Origin: Cryptomeria japonica
Taxonomy: Eukaryota > Streptophyta > Pinopsida > Cupressales > Cupressaceae
Length of the DNA stretch: 64,000 bases
Reading direction: 5' to 3'
Assembly (NCBI RefSeq): GCF_030272615.1
Contig: NC_081413.1
Coordinates: 143,938,476 to 144,002,475 of the forward strand
Shown here: piece after piece, positions 1 to 9,789 of the stretch
Numbering within the stretch: the stretch's first letter is position 1
Layout: every line of letters begins with the position of its first letter
Notes under the pieces: model-generated
What the model was told of the DNA's origin: nothing
What the model saw: the letters and a program-made list of their open reading frames with translations, nothing else
Databases searched by the model: none
Position numbers and translations under genes: made by a program

Positions 1-912
1 TCAGTCAAACTTATGACTGTCTGTTGGTTTCTCTGGTTCTAGATTTGATATGTATTGCAACTTAATTTTTATAAAGATTTAAAAAGATACAAATATGCAA
101 TTAAGTAATCAAAGGGCCATCGAAAGGATGATTTATATTTGAGAAAAGGTGTATTCAAAGTATGATTTATATTTGGGGACACGTGGGTATCCAAACTCTC
201 AATGTCAATATCCTTGAGAGAATTTGCCAGGCCTAGCAAATGGTAACAAATCATCTCAGCAGTGATAGTGTGAAGCCATGAAATACATTGGACTTAGCAT
301 TAAGGCAAATATGGACTTTAAGCTACTTTGGAGGTTAACTTGGTCTTTTCCCAATATTTGATTAGATGATAAGTTTTTTTCTAATAGGACATTTTTATTA
401 AATAGTAACGAAAACAATTTGTGGAAATCTCAAAAACTTAGTGGTACACATCAACAAGCCTTCCTATAACTTCATAAAATGATTTTTGAAAGCGAACTTT
501 GTAAGCCTTAGGACCATACTATTTTTCCTACTAGAAAAACTATAACAGGTTAATGGAATGCCTTTCTACAGATTCTCTAGTGTATCATGTTTAAACAAAA
601 CATGGGGAATTCTAGAAACTTATCAAAGATGGCAAAACATTCTCACTTGTTGGAAATAAACAGGCTCTTTTGAAGGCAATTTTTAAGTGTTTAATGTTCC
701 ATTAGAGCATCAAAATCAAATCAAGTGTAGTTAAAGCCCACAACTATGACTCCTTGTGTGTTGAATTTCAGATAAAAGAAAAAAGTGGGCATATTCCCTA
801 GAAATGTCAATCTGTCAATACATGTGTATAGCATAAGGAAAATTTAAATAGCTAATCTAAAACCAGTGAAACACAGCAATGCATCTCCCCCCCACCCATT
901 TTCTTGCTGTTT
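1..912. other. Left flank without a recognised gene
   Basis: AT-rich sequence with only short open frames. I recognise no protein, RNA gene or transposon end here. It may be intron or intergenic DNA of the host. The C-rich run at about 888-897 lies just outside the probable hAT start at 913. Confidence 0.5.
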
Positions 913-1632
913 CAGGGATGAGGACGTCTTCGAGACGCGAGGACGGGGTGGGGGCGTCTCCCTGCTGAACCGCCACCATCATCGGGGACATTGAGATGTC
1001 CAATGGCTGCCCAGGCATCACTTGACCATCCCGAGAGACACCTAGGCATTTCTCGTCCTTGGGCATACAAAAAGCAGTTTTAAATTAAAAAATTATTTTT
1101 TTCTTGTTTCTTGTGCCAAGAGTCGAACCCTAATGGCAAGTGCCCCCCTATGCCATCTAAGCTCTATTAAACACTCAAAAATACTTTCACTCACAATTGC
1201 ATTTGAAGTTTTTCAACAGCTAGGTTGAAAAGGAGCAATAGGGTGATTGAAGGAGTGTGATTGAGGTGATTCAAGTGCAAGAGCGGTGACAAAGAGAAAG
1301 AAGAAGAGGAAGAAGAGGGATTCTACATCAAGTTGGAAGGATTTTTCAAGCACAAGTAGGATTCTATGACTGATTTTTCAATATTTTCGGTTTTTATTTT
1401 GTAAGTTTTATTTTCAAAATTAAATTTTAATAATAATTCTATAGACATGGCTACAAATGCATATTCATAGATTCATTGCAATGTTAACTATTCATTGTTC
1501 ATATTGTCATCAAGATTCAACAATGAGATTTTTATTTTATTTTCAAATTTGTCAACCTAGGCTGAAACTAGGCACACTTTAGAATTATAAACAAACAAAA
1601 TTTCAATTTGTATTGTTTACTGTAGTGTCACA

Positions 1633-2687
1633 ATGAGCTCTCATGGAATGAGTGATGATGAGGTAGAAGTTCATAGTGAAAGTATTGAATCTAAATATGC
1701 ACCTGAGGCTGATGGGGGTGACCATGGGGTTGAACATGAACCTGAAGCCCAAATTAGTTCCATGGCAAATGCAACTGCAAATATATAGTGCCCCTCCGCA
1801 TGCTTGGTAGAGTATGCTAGGGGTACTTTTGATTGTAAGTCTCCCTCTAAGACAGTTTGCAACAAAACTATCAAGAAAACCAAGGACATCTGCTGGCACA
1901 AGGTTGTCGAAGTGCCACTTTTGTGATCTACAATTTTTTGGCAGCATTATTAGATTTAATGCACGCCTTCTTCATATTCGAGGAAAAGGTGTGGATATAT
2001 GTTCTTTTTTGGTGAAAGTGGTAAACCTTGAATACAGAGTTGAGATAAACAAGCTATGCGGTGTTCCTAATGATAGTGCAGCTACACCTATGTCTACTAG
2101 TTTGTCTCATAGGATACAAGTTCAGCAAAGCTAGACAAAGAGCTCTAATCATATTTAGCAGACAACAGTAGGAGAGATGGCAAGTTCTTCTTCAGATGCT
2201 CATGCAAGATACAATAGGTGGGAACACAAATTGACAAGTAACCCCTAGCTGATTTGTTCAATGTGCAGTTGAAGGCCGATATAGATGGTGTCAATGGGAG
2301 CAAGTGAAGGACCATAATATGTGCCACTAGGTGAGAAAAAAATGAGGACCACGATCTTGGATAAGAACTATTCCAAGATCAATTTATTAATGGAAAATGA
2401 AGGAATGTTGGGTGAAGAGTGGATGCAATATAGCCATGGATGGGTGGATGGACATTAGGCATCGACCACTCATCAATATCATGGTTACATGTACACAGGG
2501 CTCATATTTTCTAAAGGTGGTTGATTGTTCAAGGCATCTCAAAGATGTTGATCTTCAGTTTCAAGTCCCTGAGGATACTATTGAGGAGGTTGGGCCACAA
2601 AATGTGGTCCAAATGGCGACAAATGAAGCACATGTGTGCAAAGCTGTGGAGAAATTTGTTGAGGCAGCTTACAGACATATTTGGTGG
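1633..2687 (+). pseudogene. hAT transposase, N-terminal part (BED finger and DUF659-like region)
   Basis: Starts with an acidic leader from ATG 1633 (MSSHGMSDDEVEVHSE). A stop then interrupts it, and the frame used at 1814-2134 carries a BED-type zinc finger: KCHFCDLQFFG, then ARLLHIRGKGVDIC, about 1905-2005. From 2397 the frame reads CNIAMDGWMDIRHRPLIN and later EEVGPQNVVQMATNEAH, which is the DUF659 pattern of plant hAT transposases. The last codons are HIWW, and the next residues (TPCCVHAMNNALKDMG) are found 37.5 kb away at 40234. There are several frameshifts and stops, so it cannot be active. The superfamily assignment is firm and rests on motif recognition. Confidence 0.75.
2683..2687. 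repeat. Target-site duplication of X, left copy
   Basis: GGTGG here pairs with AGTGG at 40229-40233 (one mismatch). Removing X and one copy rejoins the hAT reading frame exactly at a codon boundary. Confidence 0.75.
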
Positions 2688-3096
2688 TGTGATTTCCCCA
2701 TCTAAACATAATAGAATTTAATGATAAATAATAATAGAATTAAAAATATATATATAACCGGATAAAAGAATAGAATAAAATCTTAATTATAATAATAAAC
2801 AAGATTAAATATATAATTTATATTTATTAAATATTAATATAAATTTCATATTTATTAAATAATAATATAAATTTTACAATATCAAATTATTGACAAAATA
2901 ACAAATTATAATAATACATTATTGCAAAAATAATATAAATACTGTATTATTAAATCAACCTAAATAATAAATAAAGTTAATTATTAAATTAAATATAAGT
3001 GAACTGCTGGTGTCAGAGATTGTCCCCTCACAATAGACAATGATTTATGATAATCAGACATCGATCTTGAAGAGGATTAAGAAGGCCAACAACATT

Positions 3097-3105
3097 GATT
3101 AAGAT
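3097..3105. repeat. 9-bp target-site duplication, left copy
   Basis: GATTAAGAT is repeated exactly at 4264-4272, flanking the Mutator-like element. Confidence 0.85.
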
Positions 3106-4263
3106 CTAAGTTACCGAATCGGGTACGGATACGGATACGGGTACGGGTACGTAGTTTCGGTACGCGGATACGTCAATTTTTTTGGAGGGGGTTGGGTACG
3201 TTTTGGGTACGCCTCTTTAATAAACATATGAAATCATAAATATTACATATTTAATACCTAAAACTTTAATGTCATAATAATATAAATCTATATTATATTA
3301 AATTTATAAGTTTATGAACTATTATCTTAATACCATATTAATATAAAGTTATTTGATATTATTGAGTTTTTAAACATGTTAAATATTAATAATAAATATT
3401 AACAAAATAAAAGTAAAACTATATTCCTATCACTATTTTTCAAAACCTATTAATATAAATACTACTTAATAGGTCATTCATAAAATAACACATGTATAAT
3501 AATAATAAAAATAATTAAATTAACAATAAATATTAAATAATATTTAATTTAATATTAATTAATATAATTTAATATAACTAATTTAAGTTTAAATTTAATA
3601 AACAATAGAATTCATTAAAATAATTGTAAGCTTCTTAATGTTAATAATAATAATAATAATAATAAACGATATTAAATTTAATAAAATTTTAGTAAATTAA
3701 AAACCTAAAATTAAAGTTAAAACTTATATAGAGTAATTATAGGAGAATAAGAAAACACTTCCGTCGAACACAAATTTGGTTTTATATCCGTCGGGAAGAG
3801 GCTATTCGAATGGATGGAAGAGTGAATCTTCATTGGGAGGTGGCTACTTTGCCCTCGTCTGCCCTCGTTTGACCTCATCGTGCGTCACCTCCCCTCGTCT
3901 GCCCTCGTTGTGCGTCACCTTGCTGCGTCGTCTATGCTTGCATCTGCTCTTCTTGGCTGCACAAAAAATTCGAAGAGAAACCTATGTATTTTGATTTAGG
4001 GTAAACACGTTTTCTTTCTAAAAAGTGGAAAAAAAACCCCTCGAAATCCACATCCGACATTGACTCGTCAAAAATGCCACAGAATCGAAAAAAAAACGCC
4101 ATGTCATTCCAAATATGTTGGGATTCATGGTTGAAAACGCAGATACCTTTCAGAGGGCAAATGCAGGAACCCTGTTCGATTCCACAAGGATTCCAGTTTG
4201 AATCCGAATCTGATTCGAATTGTACCCGGATCCAGGTCAAAACCTAGACGTACCGGTAACTTA
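3106..4263. mobile_element. Mutator-like non-autonomous element, 1158 bp
   Basis: Flanked by a perfect 9-bp duplication (GATTAAGAT), the size typical of the Mutator superfamily. The left end reads (C)TAAGTTACCG and the right end is its inverted match CGGTAACTTA. Just inside the left end is a run of GGTACGGATACGG-type repeats. The middle is very AT-rich, with a (TAA)n tract near 3643-3665. A GC-richer block at about 3770-3970 repeats CCTCGTCTGCCCTCGT and could be captured gene DNA, but I recognise no protein. No transposase is encoded. Confidence 0.75.
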
Positions 4264-4590
4264 GATTAAGATTATCAAAGACTAAAATATAATATAGTTA
4301 CAACATGGCCCAAGTTGAATGATCAACTGTGCTAACACTGTTCAGCCAGCAAATAGAATGAATTAATGCAGTAATCATAATAATCATTATCGCTAGTATA
4401 CACAAGACTATCAAGTGTTGGGCATCTCAAGTATAAAGAGACAATACAAAGGATTATGGACATTTAATAACAACGGTGAAGTATTATTCTGCGGAGTATT
4501 CAGTCTAAAGACCTCAGTAACGAAAGTTAAGAGACTTAGATATGTCGTATACAAATATCCATTGATATGTTAGCAAGATAACTATTACAT

Positions 4591-6498
4591 TGTAATGTCC
4601 CCTTCTCGATGATGTGCTTCCAGTGGTCCATTGGCCTATTCCTGACACCCGTAGGCTATGTGGAATGAAGAATTAGGGTTCAAACGTTAGCGAAGCGAGA
4701 ACTTACTATTTTTAGTAAGTTAGGGGTTGGTCGTTTGGATGATGTTGTCTTACTGAGCTTTCCATGCTCTGTCATTGGGTACGAAGATCATGATTTTCGG
4801 AGTAGAAATTCATGACTTACTATTTTTAGTAAGTGGCAGTATAGACCATTTCTATTTTTGGGCAGTGGACAGGGTCTTGATCCTGCAGCAGTTCTATGGT
4901 CTTCTTTACTCCACTTCATCTTGGTTGTGTTGATGATCAGTACAGGAGGCATAAGTGATTTAAATAAATATTATTTCCTTGTCTAAGGTTTAATATTTAA
5001 ATAATTGCATTTACTGATTAAATGTATTGAGGATGACTTAAGGGAAAATAATTAATTGATATCCATGTGTTTTTCCCAAGTCAAATGGCGTATTTTTGGT
5101 GGCAATTGGATGGATAAAAACATCTCGTGTTTTATGATTTTTATATTGCAAAAAACACCACCATAAGGCAAAGTTCGAACTTGCTTAGGAAAGGGGAAGT
5201 GGACGCCATGTTGGAGGAGACTTGAAACGAAATGAAGTGAGTTTGAGTTGACTTTGGGAGCCATTTGCATTTGAATTTGGGGGAGCTTGGAGTTATAAAT
5301 ATGAGTCTTGGGCTCTCATTCTGGGATCTTGAAAAATTGCATCGTTATGCTGCCGGATTGGCGTATGAACTTGAAGCTTCGGAGTGCGGCTCCCTAGTGT
5401 TTCCAGTTTCATACTAAGGATATAGTACCTAGTTGTGTGATGTATTCTATGACATTTTCAGTGCATATTTCAGTGTTCTTAGAGTTTGGAATGATTTCTA
5501 GAGTTGTTGGTTTCCCTATGGCTGAAGCAAGTTTTCGATCATACCTCTCTACCTAAGCGACCGATCATTCTGGGTACTTGCTTAATCTTCCTTCTTGTTG
5601 TTGGCGATACATCTTGTAAGTTTGTAGCAACTTTTTTCAGAGTTTTGAATTTATTATTGCAAATCAAAATATCCTAGCTAGGTGTGGGTTTTGGAGAGTG
5701 CATTGGGATGCATGCAGGGTATTTTGAACTGTTTTTGTAGCTCCCTTTTGGATTGTCTTAGTTGTTGCTTGTCTAGTATTGGTTTGGGAGTGATTTGGAG
5801 TGAATTGAGAGAGATTTGAGTCAGATATGAGTAATTTAGTGAGTTTATGGGTTGCTGGTTATGCATTTCCAACCTGTTGTTTTTGGTGTTGAATTAGTTT
5901 GATGATCATTATCTCTTATGTTCAGCAATATATTTCTACTCTCACTTTCCTCTTCATTGTAAGGTTAAGTAGTACTACTACTAACCCATTCTGGATTGTA
6001 ATCTTCATATCCCGCTGGAAAGTGGAAGAGGTTGGTTTGCTGCCTATATCTGATAATTTGTAATTCAGTCCTCTTGCTGCATAAGTGGTTGAGTGATATT
6101 GGTTGCAATGATCTTCCCGTTGCATAAGCAATTGAGTTGAGTAATTTGTAATTCAGTCCTCCCGCTGAAATAATGAGGTAGAGTGATTTGTGTTTGCAGT
6201 ATTGTTCTCTTGGCTGGTTCACTGCCAAGTTCCTTGCTTTCCCGTTGGATAAGCGAAAGGGGTTGGCTTGCCGCCTAGTATTGTACTTGCTTTATAATTT
6301 CCAGCAGATTAGTGAGCTAACGAACCCCTTATCACCGTATGCTCTCACCTTCTCACATTGGGCACTTGGTGATCACAAAATGGAAGGGTTGCAATTTCAG
6401 CAAGCATTGAGATTATATTTTCTAATCTTAACGGGTTATGTGTTTGTTTGTAATTCTTATTGCACTTAAAACCAAAAAACATTATCCGGGATATTGCA
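4591..6498 (+). repeat. Gypsy-A 5' LTR (1908 bp)
   Basis: Begins TGTAATGTCCCC and ends GATATTGCA, directly before the tRNA primer-binding site at 6500. It carries two copies of a 20-base hairpin (4701-4720 and 4815-4834). Towards the 3' end (about 6030-6370) is a run of short related segments built on CCCGCTG and ATAAGC. Open frames in this region are chance. Confidence 0.9.
4701..4834. promoter_or_regulatory. Paired perfect hairpins in the Gypsy-A LTR
   Basis: ACTTACTATTTTTAGTAAGT (8-base stem, TTTT loop) occurs at 4701-4720 and 4815-4834, 114 bases apart start to start. The same pair with the same spacing recurs in the 3' LTR (23802 and 23916) and the solo LTR (37403 and 37517). The role is unknown; the U3-like position suggests regulation. 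Confidence 0.6.
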
Positions 6499-6499
6499 T

Positions 6500-6515
6500 T
6501 GGTATCAGAGTTGGT
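6500..6515 (+). other. Primer-binding site of Gypsy-A (initiator tRNA-Met type)
   Basis: TGGTATCAGAGTTGG follows the LTR end after one base. The first 11 bases match the plant initiator methionine tRNA 3' end complement (TGGTATCAGAGC type). Confidence 0.85.
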
Positions 6516-6561
6516 TTTCCTGCCAGCCTGTGAGTTTCCGAGCAGCCAGAATTCTCCATGA

Positions 6562-8053
6562 GTGACAGAGACTCCACTACTACAACAAAGAACAGAAGAG
6601 ACAGCAGTTTCAGATTCCTGTAGTGCCGAAAAGGATACTTTTTTAGAGGTATTGAGAAACAGAGGGAAGGAATTGGATTTTGCAGATTCAATGGATCCAA
6701 TGCCAGATAAGGCTACAGAACAGAATGAGGCACCTGATAAGAACACTAAGAGACAATTCAATGCCATGATGGATATGATGTCTCAATTGATGGCCAAACT
6801 TAACCAAAATATTGTTGGGACCCCTAACCAACCCAACAATGGACCGGAAGTCAGCACTTCTGATGCTTCTATAGGAAATGGAAATGGGAGTAGCAATGGG
6901 AGCAACAGTGGAGGTTCAGCCCGAAGACCTCTACAACCTGTCTTCCTGCCAAGAGAAGCACAACAAGCTGAAATGGAGATACCTACAGCTGATGAAATAA
7001 GGAACAGCTATATGGAATATGCTTCTCTCCCTGGAGAGATCCGAGATATCCTTACTTCGGATCAATTCATGAATCAGAAATGAAGCGAGGAAGGAGGAAT
7101 GACAATAGATTTTCTGCCCCAAGAGATTATCAGCAAGCTCTTGGAAGGGTGACTCTGACACATTTCGATGGGAGCACTAAGAGCACAGCTAGAGCATGGG
7201 TGCAGAAGTTGGACAATTACTTGTCCTTCAGGCCTATGCCTAAAGAAGATGCCATCAAGTTCGCTACTTTGCAATTGGATCGAGTGGCCCACGAATGGTG
7301 GTACCATGGGTTGGTCACCCTTGGTCATAACTTGATCACCACATATGCTAATTTCACCAAAAAGCTGATTAAGAGGTTTGACACCAAGGATCCAGAGGTG
7401 AAATTTGGAGAATTTGCTCAACTCAAACAACAAGGTTCATTGGACACTTACATAACTGAATTCCAAAATCTATCAGTTATGGTAAGTAGTATCTCTGAGA
7501 AGCGATTAGTGGTCCTTTTCACTAAAGGACTTGAAGAACCTTTGAAAGGTTGGGTTAAAGCATTTGATCCGCCCACCTTGGCAGAAGCTATTAGGAAATC
7601 TCGAAGCATGGAGTTGGCTGCCCCAAGGAAAAAAAATTAAGTCAAAGCCTTTCCTTTTCAGAAAGGATAAGAAGAAATTTACAAATCAGACCAAGAGTTT
7701 TCCTTCACGAATGGATGATGAGCTCCGTCAAGAGCTTAGAAGGAAGAATCTTTGCTATTCTTGTAGAGAACCTTGGGCCCTAGGACATAAGTGTCATGGG
7801 AAGGGCAATTTGCATCAAACGGAGTGCTATTCTGCGGATGGATCAGATTCTGAAATTTCTAAACAGCAGATTGAAATTGAGGACAGCGAGTATGAAGAGG
7901 CTCCTAAAGAGCCTAAAATTGAGTCAGAAGACAGAAGAGTGGTTGCTCAACTCTCGAGCATTCACAAGAATGAGTCCTTTAGAGTTCAGGGTGTGATAAG
8001 AGAGCATCGTGTCATTCCTCTCATTGACACAGGAGCGACTCATAATTTCATTG
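6562..8053 (+). pseudogene. Gypsy-A gag and start of protease
   Basis: Encodes a retrotransposon capsid/nucleocapsid polyprotein. The first frame (6562-7083) is a low-complexity N/S/G-rich leader. The second (7080-7640) is the Retrotrans_gag core: TARAWVQKLDNYL, HEWWYHGLVTLGHN, VLFTKGLEEPLKGWVKAFDP. The third, from 7564, has the zinc knuckle CYSCREPWALGHKC and ends in the protease active site DTGATHNFI. Two frame changes separate them, near 7080 and at an A8 run (7629-7636). The reading stops at 8053 because W is inserted there, and it continues at 20378. The start codon is unclear: ATG 6558 is quickly closed. Confidence 0.85.
8049..8053. repeat. Target-site duplication of W, left copy
   Basis: CATTG matches CATTG at 20373-20377 exactly. 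In intact Gypsy-B the same codons read on without interruption (NFID). Confidence 0.9.
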
Positions 8054-8455
8054 TGTTGGTTGAAAAGTTTGTACACCTGGGGAAAAATACAAAAATGTGG
8101 TTTCAACCACAGTGTGTGAGTAAAACTCTCCTAATTAAGGGAAGGCTCCCCCTATCTATCTAAAGCTTAAAAATAAAATGGGATGGGACAGTAGTCTTTC
8201 TTCTTCTTTCAAGAAAAGCAATATTCTTTTCTCTTCACAAAAAAGTGATAGCGATTTGATATAAAACAGCAGTAACAACTTTCGAAATGAAATGAGAGAA
8301 AGGAAGTGAAGTTTCCTGAAAGCTCAAAGACTTCCGTCACTTCCTTTGGGATGGGACAGCAATATCAAGCTCAAAGTCTTGATTATGTGTAGTCCTATCT
8401 ACCCTTTTCTATACTAATTTTATTAAGAACAAATTATAACAGCACAAAGATTGAA
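8054..8455 (-). other. Unit W, 3'-distal arm, outer part
   Basis: Non-coding DNA downstream of the W gene on the minus strand. It contains two copies of the motif AGCTCAAAGWCTT (about 8321 and 8370), which recurs on the other side of Gypsy-B. It ends at TTGAA (8451-8455), the duplicated target of Gypsy-B. Confidence 0.6.
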
Positions 8456-9743
8456 TGTAATGTCCCCACCTTTTTAGCATCTCAGTGGAGTTCTTAGCCT
8501 TTACATTCTCCTAAGGCTAAGTGGAGAAATAAGGAGAAATTGATTAAATTAATTTCTTATCAAGTCATTAAATAAAATAAAATAAAAAAAGGTGACTTTA
8601 TATTTAATTAATTTAATTAAAAGTGACTGAAGTGATTTATTTAAATATTTTAATGTTATTATAAAGTTATAAAGTAACTTTATAATAATAAAGTCACTTT
8701 AATATTATAATGTGTGAATATGTCTTTAATCCCACATTGGCCAAGAAAGTGTTCGAGCTCTCATAAGAAAGAATAAAAAGGGACTTAAGAGCTCATTTTA
8801 TATCATCCATCCAGAGAATTGATATTTGTTTGTTATGAACTTGGGAGAAGAAGCCAAGGGTTTCTGATTCAGTCAGCCATTGGAGAGCGACAATTCTTCA
8901 GTGTTGCAACCATTTGAGGTGGTGAAATATCCACTGAATTTGGCATTTCAGGAGAGCTTCATTCTGGAGTTCTATTTGGGCTTTAAAAAGAAGGGAAGAC
9001 ATCTAGGGTATGCAGATTTTCGAATATATATCAATTGCAGACCTACAGTTTCATTTGGCAGCCATTAAAAATTAGAATTGAAGCAATCATTTCAAGATAC
9101 AATTGCTGCTACAGTACCCGCGCTACAGTAGACGCTACAGTAACCGCGCTACAGTAGACGCTACAGTACTCGCGCTACAGTAATCCGTGAATAGTGAAAC
9201 GCTACAGTGGCATGCATAGTGACGTGCTACAGTACTAAGAAATCAGGCATTTAATTGGCAAATTATTCATAGCTACAGCAGGAACGTGTTTAATTGGCAG
9301 TCCATTGAAGAGTGGAGACCATCATTTGCAGCAAGCATTTTACATATCAGGTTCTCTAATTTTGCTGTCATAAGTTTTGGAAATTACATGTTATACCTTC
9401 GTAACTATTTGGTGTGAGAATAACTAATAAAAACTTCATTATGCTGCTGCCACATAATTTCTAGTTTGCATGCCAACTGTTTGATGATTTGTCAAGCAGC
9501 TGTAGTTGTTATTTTTAGTTACTTATATGCATCAAAATCAATTGGCATATCATTTCTATGACATTGTTAGTCAATCTTTCATGGTTAGAGGCATTCAAAA
9601 CATTAATTGCAGTGTACAAGACCCAAACAATACAAACAAAAAACTCATAACAGCAAGTACAGACTTTGCAAGACAAGTGTTTGACAAAATTCCCAAGGGT
9701 AGAAATCAGTGATTTAAGGGCAAAGTTAGTAAGGGTTCTTACA
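8456..9743 (+). repeat. Gypsy-B 5' LTR
   Basis: TGTAATGTCCCC ... TTCTTACA. It contains ATCCCACATTGG near 8730 and GAATAAAAAGG near 8771 (a plausible TATA-like element), then the CTACAGTA array at 9108-9280. The 62- and 68-codon open frames inside it are identical in both LTRs simply because the LTRs are near identical. Confidence 0.97.
9108..9280. repeat. GCTACAGTA short-repeat array in the Gypsy-B LTR
   Basis: About nine copies of GCTACAG in 170 bases, joined by variable 3-6 base linkers such as CCCGC, GAC and ACCGC, then spreading out. The first copies alternate GCTACAGTAGAC with GCTACAGTAMYCGC. The 3' LTR has the identical array at 15220-15392. Confidence 0.85.
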
Positions 9744-9744
9744 T

Positions 9745-9757
9745 TGGTATCAGAGCT
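9745..9757 (+). other. Primer-binding site of Gypsy-B
   Basis: TGGTATCAGAGCT, one base after the LTR end, matches the initiator tRNA-Met type. Confidence 0.9.
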
Positions 9758-9789
9758 AAACCCTGCCATCTTGAGGGTTTAGCAATCAC

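Larger units (their letters stand above)
913..2687 (+). mobile_element. hAT transposon, left part (split by element X)
   Basis: The left part of a decayed hAT-superfamily DNA transposon. It probably starts at 913 with CAGGGATGAGGACG, a CAGGG-type terminus common in plant hATs, followed by GC-rich subterminal sequence. The first 700 bases are non-coding and the broken transposase gene follows. The element stops abruptly at 2687, where X begins, and resumes at 40234. I could not fix the far terminal inverted repeat, so the outer borders are tentative. Confidence 0.6.
2688..4590 (-). mobile_element. Element X, left arm (solo-LTR-like)
   Basis: X begins TGTGATTTCCCC and its far end at 40228 is GGGGACATTACA, so its ends are TG...CA with near-matching 12-base inverted termini. 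Without its guests it is about 1.3 kb: about 740 bases here and about 590 at 39640-40228. On the minus strand it starts TGTAATGTCCCC, the same 12-mer that opens the LTRs of Gypsy-A and Gypsy-B. I read it as an old minus-oriented solo LTR. The sequence is AT-rich with no gene. It was interrupted by the Mutator-like element and by Gypsy-A. Confidence 0.6.

Noticed and set aside
857-1066. 69-codon minus-strand open frame near the hAT start
   Set aside because: It overlaps the GC-rich hAT subterminal region; no family likeness.
6188-6469. 93-codon open frame near the end of the Gypsy-A 5' LTR
   Set aside because: It lies in LTR repeat segments and is not kept in the other LTR copies.
8880-9712. 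Open frames of 62 and 68 codons inside the Gypsy-B LTR, duplicated at 14992-15824
   Set aside because: Exact duplication follows from near-identical young LTRs; no start context or family likeness supports a gene.
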